A DNA stretch of 64,000 nt from Zygnema cylindricum. Taxonomy: Eukaryota > Streptophyta > Zygnematophyceae > Zygnematales > Zygnemataceae. The translations under genes were made by a program, and so were the position numbers. The DNA is taken from positions 1 through 64,000 of the forward strand of contig JBBHKE010003089.1 in NCBI GenBank assembly GCA_037447655.1, in the 5' to 3' direction. Under the pieces are notes generated by a model, which was given only the letters and a program-made list of their open reading frames with translations, was not told where the DNA came from and did not search any database. Of the stretch, positions 55,831 to 64,000 are shown piece by piece (position 1 is the first letter of the stretch; the number at the start of each line of letters is the position of its first letter).

Positions 55831-58800
55831 AAACTTGCAGATCTTCGACTGAAAGATGGTCAAGGAACCTCAAGGGATGGAGGAAAGAAAAAGGCTTTCC
55901 TGACCCAAGTTCATGATGAGGAAGTGGAAGGAAAAACTGAACCAGAAGAGGAGCTTGAGGAGCTTCTTCTTGATCCGAAATACACTGAAAAGCATGTCGA
56001 CATTCCACGGAGACAAAAGTGTTCTTTCGGTGGTAAGAGGGATCAACCCGAGGATGGGTGGATCATAAACTCAGGGGCTTTAATGCATATGTGCAAAGAT
56101 AAGCGGTGGTTTACTAAACTGAGAAAGATCCCAACAGTTGAGATAGAGTACGGAGATGGTAGAGTAAAGACCACAAGTCTTGTTGGAACTATTGACTTGA
56201 AGGTTCTAGTTGATGGAAAGGCCTCAATTGTAACACTCTCAAATGTTCCTAACATTCCACAGCTTAGCAAGAACCTAGTCTCAACAGCTATTCTAGATGA
56301 AAAGGAGTTTGAAACAGGAACTAGGAAAGGAATCTTCACAGCAAGCTTTGATTATGAGGTTTATTTCATAGCTGAGAAGGGCACTCAAGGAATGTTCATA
56401 ATTGTTCTTTGCAATGAAAAGAGTGATCTCTACTCGTGTGCAAGTGAGATAACGCTTTGGCATAAAAAGTTGGGGCATGTGCATCTAGATAGATTAAAGA
56501 AAATGAAGAAAAAATGAATAGTGGAGGGTATTACTTTTGAGGATGATGAGACCTTTGATGATTATAGTGGATGTGCCCCAGGGAAGATTCATAGACTTCC
56601 ATTTCCAAAGGCAACCACATTTAGGAGAGAGAAAGTATTAGATCTAGTTCACAGTGATGTTTGGGGACCTGCTAGGTATGCTTCACATAGGGGGAAGAGA
56701 TGGATGTTAACCATCACAGATGAATGGTCAAGATACACGAAGGTATACTTTCTCATACATAAGTCAGAGGCATTAAGATGTTTCAAAGAGTATAAAGTAT
56801 GGAGTCAAAAGCTACATGAAACCTCAATAAAAGAGATAAGAAGTGATAATGGGAAAGAATACACCTCAAGGGAATTTGAAGAATATCTTAAAAAAGAAGG
56901 AATTCATCATGAGAAAATTGTTCCTTATAATCCGGAACGAAATGGAGTAGCAGAAAGAGCGAATAGAACTTTAGATGATATGTCCAGAAATATGTTAACT
57001 GATAAGAGGATAAGGTTGCAGTTTTGGGCGGAGTCTATGAACTATGCTAATTTCATCAAAAATAGATTGCTAACTTCAGCAAATAAGGAGGAAACTCCAT
57101 ATGAGAGGTGGACACGAAGAAAGCCTGATTTGTCTAGTTTGAGAGTGGTCGGAAGTCAAGTCTACAGTTTGGATTCCGATAAGACTAAATGGAAGTTAGA
57201 GGGGAGAGGGAAGCCAGGATATCTTCTAGGATATGATGAGAGCACAAAAGGATATCGAGTGTATGACTTGAAAAAGAGAGATATAATTTTGGTAAAACAC
57301 ATAGTGGTGTTGAATGAAGAGAAGTCCATTGATCCATTCAAATATAATAAAGAAGTCAAAATCAGATTTGAAACGGATCAATTTTTTGACTTTGACTTTG
57401 AAAATGAAGAGAAGGTAGAGGGTGAAAAAGAAAAATCTGCAGATCTACCAAAAGGAGGGGGAAAGGACAACATCCGAGGCAACGCCACAACACAAGGTGG
57501 AAACCAATGAGGAACTTCATGAGACACCAGAATGGGAAGATTTGGGAGCTGAAAATATCCAAAACGAAACCAAAGGATGCCTTCCATACCGGCTTCCGAT
57601 TTTGAAGGGGGAGAAGAAGTAGTAAACAACTTCAAGAAAGACAAGTAAATAACCAACTCACAAAGATGTCTCACCCGAATGAACCTCAGACATACTTAGA
57701 GGCCATAAACACCCCAAAAAGTAGCCGGTGGATCACAACTATAAATGAATAAATGGCCTCTATCATGGAAGCCAATACATGGGAGTTGGTAGATTGTCCA
57801 CCGGACCGAAAATCGATCGGAGGTAAGTGGGTTTTTAAACTTAAATTAAACCCCGATAATACCATTGAAAGGTACAAAGCTAGGTTAGTTGCAAAAGGTT
57901 ATACTCAGAAAGAACGGATAGACTACGAAGAAACCTTTGCACCTGTAGTCAGATTTCGTTCTGTTAGAATCCTTTTAAGTATAGCCGCAGCGCGGGATGT
58001 GGAAATACACCAGATGGATATTAAAACGACCTTTTTGCACGGAGAGTTGGAAGAATAAATTTACATGAGGCAACCGAAAGGATTCGTTGAAAGTGGGGAA
58101 GAAAGCAAGGTTTGTAAACTGATAAAATCACTCTATGGGCTTAAGCAAGCCCCGCATCAATGGAATATAAAGCTAGACAAATTTTTGACAGGTTTGGGGT
58201 ATATCAGAATTAGTTCAGATCACTCTATATATTTTTTTGAGGATGAGAATGGAGTGATGTTTATTGCTATTTATGTGGATGATTTGTTGGTCTTAATAAA
58301 GTCCTTAGATAAAATTAACAAACTAAAACGGGATCTTAGAATTAATTTTGATACAATTGATCTCTGCGAAGCAAAGTACATTTTGGGAATTCAGATGGAG
58401 AGAAATAGAGGGAATAGAATTATAAGACTCACTCAAAAAGAAACAATCGGTAATATGCTAGAAAAATTTCAGATGGAAAAAGCAAACGGATGTACTACTC
58501 CTATGGATTTGAAGAAAGTGTCTGAGGGGAGTGAACAGAGAGGAATATTGATCATTAATGACGAGATGGATGAGATAGAAAGAAAATTTATGGAAAATAC
58601 CCCTTATCGGCAGATTGTAGACAGTTTAATTTATTTTATGAACTATACCCGTCCGGATATAGCTGCAACTGTTGGTGTCCTTAGTAGAAGTCTAAATGAA
58701 CCAAAAAAGAAAGACTACGAGGCTGCCAAAAGGGTGATGAGGTATCTGGTGGGGACAAAGGAATTATGGCTGCATTTGGGAGGGGAACACACTGACATCA

Positions 58801-59267
58801 CCACTTGGAGTGATGCCAGTTATGGAGATGTGCCTTTAAGGAGGTGTACGACTGGATATGTGTTGCAAATTGGATCCGGTGCAAGTTGTTGGAGTAGCAA
58901 ACAACAAAAAGTAGTTGCTCAGTCCACTATAGAGGCTGAATACATGGCTTCCTGTGCTGCCACCGAAGAATTAATGTGGGTTAAATCTCTTCTTGAAGAA
59001 CTTCGGTTCATGAAGTCTGGAACTCAAAATATTTTTTGTGATAATCAAGCTGCCATCTCTATTGCAGCTAATCCAAAATATCACTTCAAAGCTAAGCATA
59101 TGGATATTAGACTAAGCTTTTTCAGAGAAAAGGTTGAAAATAAAATTATTAAACTGGTTTATAAAACTGATAGAGAAATGATTGCAGACATGATGACAAA
59201 ACTAGTGCCTTCCCCTAAGTTGATTTATTGCAGAGAAAACTGTGGATTAAAATTGAAAAGTGACTAG
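55831..59267 (+). pseudogene. pol of the group III element (protease, integrase, RT, RNase H)
   Basis: Resumes just after the gag knuckle (KLADLRLKDGQ) and reads protease GWIINSGALMHMC: the catalytic Asp of DSGA is Asn. GAG-pre-integrase follows (LWHKKLGHVHLDRLKKM) with a TGA at 56515, then integrase with HSDVWGP, SDNGKEYTS and NGVAERANRT (all three acidic residues present), LSSLRVVGSQVYSLDSD. A frameshift near 57460 lies in the acidic linker. RT runs from 57753 (WELVDCPPDRKSIGGKWVFKLK; TTFLHGELEE with GAA to TAA at 58056; YVDDLLVLIKS at about 58277). RNase H (TTWSDASYGDVPLRRCTTGYV, CDNQAAISIAAN, KHMDIRLSF, ADMMTKLVPSPK) ends at 59267. About 1,100 codons; four or so lesions. Confidence 0.9.
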
Positions 59268-59280
59268 GAATTAAAGGGAG

Positions 59281-60210
59281 TGTTGAAAAGAGGTAATTAA
59301 TAGTTCACTTCTCTATTTTAGTTTTACTTTGAAGAAAGAGAGTGAGGGTCAAAGGCGCGCCATGGCTGCCGCCATATTTAGAAAGTGCAGATTTTGAAGT
59401 AGAGGATATTTTCCTAAAATATTGCCTAAGTCTAAATTTGAACCTGGGTCTGTGAACGTATATAGACGTAAGACCTTATCCACTAAGGCTTTGACGAAAC
59501 GATACACGTGATGGGTTTTGAAAATATATAAACATTCACGCAACAGTTAATTAACAACAGACTAACCAAAAGGAGCAATTCATGCATGTACGCGAATCTG
59601 AACCGTGTAAAATATGTTTTGATCGGACGGCCGGCATTGTAGTCGCCACGCGAAGTGAGATTTTGGCGTCCTTTGGAGATAGCGTCACGCGATGCCACGT
59701 GGCGCCATATTATTTCATACCGGAGAAGATGGGAGGAGGAACTATGGCTCCCCGATTTGATAGGTGTCACCTTGTGGACCATGTCGTACAATGGCCGTAC
59801 AATAAGTACATCTCCTATTGTACCTTCTTATACTATATAGTGTTTTTATTGGACTAGGGTTTAATAGTAGGTAGTCGTGAGTAGGCAGACCAAGACTTAG
59901 TGATATTTAGGTACCTCTCTCTAAGAGAGCTTGTAACTATAGAGGTCATCTTTGACCAGCCATAACTTACTGCTCAAAGGAGCAAATTCAGTGATTCTTT
60001 TTGCGTTTGACTCAAGGGAATCCTGTCGTTCAGTGATTCTTTTTGCGTTTGACTCAAGGGAATCTTGTCCTTACAGGGGGTGAGGGTGGTCAGAATATTT
60101 GTGTGCCAGGGCGGCACTTATTCAGTGGGAAAGTGGAAGGGGCAAATATTATCTTTGAGGCTTTATATAGGCTGCTCATTCTGTGGGTCAATGGAGACCA
60201 CAAAATTTCA
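59281..60210 (+). repeat. 3' LTR of the group III element
   Basis: TGTTGAAAAG ... AAAATTTCA, 930 bp, preceded by TTAAAGGGAG. It contains the antisense tRNA-like module (59424-59495), GTAC motifs near 59786, leader stem-loops near 59970, and an LTR-specific 42-bp tandem duplication of the stem-loop 2 region (cagtgattctttttgcg at 59988 and 60030). Confidence 0.9.
59424..59495 (-). other. tRNA-like module antisense in 3' LTR-III
   Basis: Minus strand: CCTTAGTGGATAAGGTC (59472-59488) resembles a D-arm/A-box, and ACCCAGGTTCAAATTTAG (B-box-like, 59434-59444) follows at tRNA-like spacing. It is homologous in position to 33607-33680 but diverged. Confidence 0.5.
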
Positions 60211-60589
60211 AAGCCTCCCCAAATCTGTGATGCAGGTCGATTCTTCTTTCTTTATTATGAAGTTTGTGCTCGTTTTTTCAGTTTCTTTTTCTCTCTTTTT
60301 TCTTAGTACAGCCTGTCATACTTTCGCAATAGCTGTGATTGTTTAGTTATTTCCGATGAAAGTTATTAATCCTTTTTTGTATGTCACAGGGCTGTGTTTG
60401 ACATTTGATGATGCTGCATGTTGCCAACATTTTAGATTGTTAAATCAAAACCATGAACGCATGCACTTACAGCTTCTTTTTGGTAAGGTTTGGAAAATCG
60501 GCATTTTTTGAATGAGTCGCTAATTCTCATACATATGATGTTGAAAATATGCATTGCTCATGCAACATGTCTTTGGTTTTTTTTTGTTT
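60211..60589. other. Right flank of the group III element; no gene seen
   Basis: T-rich sequence with no credible ORF or repeat. The 5-mer after the LTR is AAGCC; the partner flank is lost with the 5' end of the element. Confidence 0.5.
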
Positions 60590-61400
60590 TTTTTTTGCTA
60601 TTTATGGTTCTTTATGGTTAATATATTGATGTATTTTTGGTTGATGTATTTTCGGTTAATGTAGTGAAATGTGCCTTCTGGTGTGAATGAAGAGGCTTGG
60701 CTTGGCTATGTCACGAAGAAATTTTGTCGACAATTTAATCCTAAGGGACGTTTTTTTGGCAATTTTGTTCTGGGTTTTTGTGGGGTTTTTTTCAAAGGTT
60801 TTTTCAATTTAAATCTTTTTGAAGATGTTTACAAATGAAGTTTTTCAATCTTGTTTTCCACTTTGTTTTTGGTTTAACATTTTGTTTTTTGTTTTGTTTT
60901 CTTGGGTTTTTATGAAGCTTTTCGTGGGGTCTTTCTAGGGTCACTCTTAGTGGTCGCACTTTCCAAAGGCACCTTTTTACCTCTTACTTTTTGCTTATCT
61001 ATGTTTTTGTCACTAAGAGTGACCCTAGAATGATCTTAAGGAAAAAGCATCATAAAAAACCAAAATATCCCATAAAAAAATATTAAAAAAAAAAAAAATG
61101 AAAACAAAATAATAAAACAGCATTCCTAAATATCTTTAAACATAATTAAATTTGAAATACCTTGGAAATAACTCGAAATACCCAAAAAAAAAAACTGGCA
61201 AAAAAATGTCTTTTCCCATTGGATTGTCGGTAAACTCTCTTCAAGACATGATTGAACCAGGTGATTTGTAATGTGTTCTTGATGATTTCGTGATCAAGTC
61301 TCTGATTTCGTAACCATGCCTCTCCATTCACACTGGAAGTTTTATTTCGCTGTATAAACCAAAAAACATCAAATTATTAACCCTAAAGAACCCTAAAAGA
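60590..61400. repeat. Long imperfect inverted repeat (foldback)
   Basis: Left arm about 60590-60952, right arm about 61011-61400, loop 58 bases. The inner 20 bp are perfect (left 60933-60952, TTCTAGGGTCACTCTTAGTG, and its reverse complement at 61011-61030). Outward the arms stay homologous with indels: gggtttttatgaagctttt (60904) pairs with a segment at 61040-61065; gttttttggc-type bases at 60748 with 61195-61205; gtcgacaatttaatcc (60726) with 61218-61232; ctggtgtgaatgaagaggc (60677) with gcctctccattcacactgg (61318); ggttctttatggttaat (60606) with 61376-61392. The right arm has an extra 60-70 bp near 61240-61310. Confidence 0.85.
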
Positions 61401-62369
61401 ATAAAGAAAACCCAAAAATATCCTTGGGATTGACTGTCGAGAAAATTTTCTAACTAAGCCTCTCCCTTCTCACCAAGAGAGAGACTTACTTTTTTGCCTT
61501 CCCCCAAAAAATCTCAAATTATCAATCTTAAAAAACCATAGAAAAAACTCTAGAATGTTTTAGCTAGACTTATTGTATTTGTGCTAATACACACCTTGAC
61601 CACGATTCACTTAACACTATCCCCCTCTCCCTCTCTTTCTCCCTAAACTAGTTTCATTGCTCTTCTCATCTCCCATGTCTCTACTTTCTATCTTTCTCAT
61701 TTTTTTTCTTTTTCTCCCTTTTTCTTACCAAATGTGTTGTTGTTGTATTTCTTTTTTGTTCGAGGAGTGCGAATTGAAAGAATTGGCGAAGGAAGTTTAT
61801 GGAAAAAAAAAGATTCCCACCTTGATGGTATTTTTGAAGAAAACGTTGTTTGCGATCGTTTATTTCTGGTTTTTTCACAGTTTTTAATTGTTTTGCCTTC
61901 TTTTTTGGAGGTTGCCTTTTTATTTAGCCAGTTTTTACCCATTCAGTTAAGCACGCAAAATCCGAAAGGAGTTTGTTTTCGGGTTATTACTAGGTATGGA
62001 GAGTTTTGGGTTGAATGTTTTTGCTCTTTCGCAGTACAGTAGCTTTTGATTAGGATTATGATGTTGCAATGGACAAAAAAAGAAGTGATTCTATTTGTAG
62101 GACTATGGAAAAAAAGGTTTAAAAAATATCTAGTAGTTAAGTGTGTATATTGTTTTAAAAGTTTTAGGTTTTGTTTTTTTAGTCCATTCTTTTAGTTTTT
62201 TATAGCATTCTACTTTTTTTTGTATATTTGCTTTTCAATGAAAATGAAAAAGTATGGTATTGTTCATGGTGTAAGTTTTTTGAGTTTTAGTATCGATTTG
62301 CTTTTGGTTGAATGTTGAAACTTGTCGGTGACATGGTTTTTTTGCTGTTTATACTGTTTTTCTCCAAAA
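61401..62369. other. No recognisable gene
   Basis: CT-rich and T-rich low-copy DNA, with a pyrimidine-rich stretch at 61616-61720. Short ORFs on both strands lack any family features. It might be non-coding flank or intron of a gene beyond the window, but nothing here shows that. Confidence 0.45.
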
Positions 62370-63935
62370 AATTGTTTCCTAACTATTTTTCCAAACTGTT
62401 TTTCCCAACCATTTTCCAAGACCCTTTTTTCACAGCAGTCCGTTTATTCTTGTCCGTCATACCTTTTTTTCAGTTATTTTTTTTAGTCCGCTTACACTGT
62501 TTTATCATACCTTTTTTTTTTTTACCGTTTTTTCTGACCAATTTTCCATCCGCTTTTTCAATCACTTTTCAGTCCGTTTTTTCAGAGCGATTTTGCGAAT
62601 CGTTGTTCTAAAACATTTTTCCGACCTTTTCCTCTACAACATTTTAGACCATACTTTCGACCGTTTGTACGACTGTTCTTTCATTCCGTTTTATCTTCCT
62701 TACTTCCAATTTGTTTCTTATGTCCGTTTTTTCAGTCCAATTTTAAAGTCCGTTCTTTAAACCGTTTTTTTAGACCATTTCTTTAGACCATTTTTTACAC
62801 TGTTTCCGAACTGTTTTTGATTGTTTTTTCGATTGTCTTAAAACCGTTTTTTCAGACTAAACCTCTAGACAGTTTTTCAAATCGTTTTTTTTAGTCCGTT
62901 TTTTTTCATACTGTTTTTTTTCAATCCGTTTTTCAGTCATTATTTCAGTCCGTTTTCTTACTATTTTTTTGATTGCTTTTGAACCGTTTTGTATACTTTT
63001 TTTCATGCCGTTTTTCAGACCGTTTTTAGGACGTTTTTACCGTTTCTAAATTGTTTTTGTTTATTTTTCGACCGTTGTTTTGATCGTCTTAAACAACCGA
63101 TTTTCAGCATTTATTTAAACCATTTTTTCAGTCCATTTTGTCATACCGTTTTTTTTTCGATCGTTTTTTTAGTAATTCTTTCACTCCGTTCTTTTAGACC
63201 GTTTTTTTTCACTGTTTCTTAGAACATATACTAATGTTTTCCGTCCGTTTTCGGATCGTCTTTTCAAACAGTTTTTTCACATCGTGTTCTCATACTGTTT
63301 TTTATACCTTTTTCTGACCGTTTTTAAATTGTTTCTCAGACCGTTTTTCTGGGTGCTTATCTTAAACCGTTTTTCACCGTTTTTTTAATCGATTTCTTAC
63401 CGTTTTTTGATCGTTTTTTTTTCGTCTTTTAAATCATTTTTTCAAAGTGTTTTTCCAAACCATTTTCCAGTCCGTTTTCTCATACCGTATTTTTCGACCG
63501 TTTTCAGTCATTTTTTCAGTCCGTTTTTTCAGACCGTTTTTTATTACCGTTTTTCAGACCGTTTTTTCGATCATTTTCTAAAACCGTTTCTTCAAACCAT
63601 TTTTTCATACCGTTTTTCATACCTTTTCAGTCGACCATTTTTTCTAGCATTTTTTCAGTACGTTTTTTCAGACGGTTGTTTTTAGACCGTTTTTTCAGAC
63701 CATTGTTAAGCCGTTTTCTAGATCGTTTTTTCACCGTTTTTTTACCGTTTCCCATCCTTTTTCAATCCGTTTTTCTAGGCCGTGTTTTCAAGTTGTTTTC
63801 CAGACCGTTTTTTCAGTCCGCATTTCCTTTACTTTATTTCAATATGTTTTCTCAATCCGTTTTTCAGACTGCTTTTTCAGACCGTTTTTCTATACCGTTT
63901 TTTTTAACCCCTTATTCAATCTTTTTTTCGGCTCA
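62370..63935. repeat. T-rich degenerate minisatellite built on CCGTTTTTTCAGA
   Basis: Some 1.5 kb of irregularly spaced copies of a 12- to 20-bp motif of the type (ac)cgtttttt(cagtc/cagac), with strong T bias on the plus strand. All ORFs across it are Phe-rich artefacts. The edges are gradual. Confidence 0.85.
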
Positions 63936-64000
63936 TTTTTTCTAGTGTTGTGTATCTGCAAGAAACTTATCGCGATAACACCGATACCGATAGTTATCGG

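Larger units (their letters stand above)
46386..60210 (+). mobile_element. Group III Ty1/copia element split by nested insertions
   Basis: Truncated 5' LTR 46386-46749, primer site 46750-46762, gag to about 47735, GC-rich insert plus group V tandem (47736-55830), pol 55831-59267, polypurine AAAGGGAG, complete 3' LTR 59281-60210. Both LTR parts share the segment from agtacatctcctattgtacc onward. It is dead: protease active-site change, nonsense codons and a frameshift. Confidence 0.85.

Noticed and set aside
61657-62042. Short hydrophobic ORFs that look like a membrane peptide
   Set aside because: Only Phe/Leu-rich text from T-rich DNA, with no homology features, no supporting start context and overlapping frames equally long.
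62312-63945. Series of Phe-rich ORFs in the right end
   Set aside because: All come from the CCGTTTTTT repeat; composition explains them.

Overview
The window is a block of repeat-rich plant heterochromatin: nested and chained Ty1/copia LTR retrotransposons lying in and next to a large 40-bp tandem satellite, with a small amount of low-copy DNA. The plant assignment rests on the copia-type pol order (protease, integrase, RT, RNase H), on primer-binding sites that match the anticodon region of plant initiator tRNA-Met as I remember it, and on the mutation style. I cannot name the species. I see no intact host gene, no rRNA, no functional tRNA gene and no CRISPR array. The bases at 25914-26477 are an assembly gap.

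I sort the LTR elements into five groups by LTR start and gag type. Group I starts TGTTGTC and has a GCAGC-rich LTR. Group II starts TGTTGTTTTG. Group III starts TGTTGAAAAG. Group IV starts TGTAGAA. Group V starts TGTTGATATTTG and is gag-only. All use the primer site GGTTATGGGCC(C), complementary to the middle of initiator tRNA rather than its 3' end. In groups I, II and V the gag start codon lies inside the 5' LTR, so gag is translated through the primer site.

Layout. 1-23522: 40-bp satellite in three blocks (1-1659, 13258-21463, 22130-23522). The first break is a group I element (1660-13257) that itself carries a second, reverse-oriented group I element (4467-10344) with a 5-bp target duplication GGATC. 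The second break is a group I solo LTR (21464-22129) with target duplication ATAAC. 23523-35747: a head-to-tail chain in one orientation, LTR-II / gag-II / LTR-II / gag-II joined to pol-III / LTR-III / RNase H-IV / LTR-IV, in which neighbouring units share an LTR and change family along the chain. 35748-37599: an unrecognised, decayed, intron-containing gene-like segment on the minus strand between two LTR-IV copies that point at each other (the second at 37600-38642). 38643-40867: about 2.2 kb without a recognisable gene. 40868-46385: a reverse-oriented, broken autonomous group IV element. 46386-60210: a group III element whose gag and pol are separated by a GC-rich insert and by a group V tandem (LTR-gag-LTR-gag-LTR, 48388-55773); one group V gag (52683-54128) is the only long transposon ORF here with no internal stop. 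60211-64000: low-copy DNA with a long imperfect inverted repeat (about 60590-61400) and a T-rich degenerate minisatellite (about 62370-63930).

Functionally, groups I, III and IV once encoded complete gag-pol sets, all now broken. Group V, and possibly II, look non-autonomous and would have needed pol from a partner such as group IV. LTRs of groups III, IV and V share embedded structures: a tRNA-like module on the antisense strand, a palindromic hairpin, GTAC-rich and G-box motifs, and two small leader stem-loops. These are the most interesting unexplained signals.
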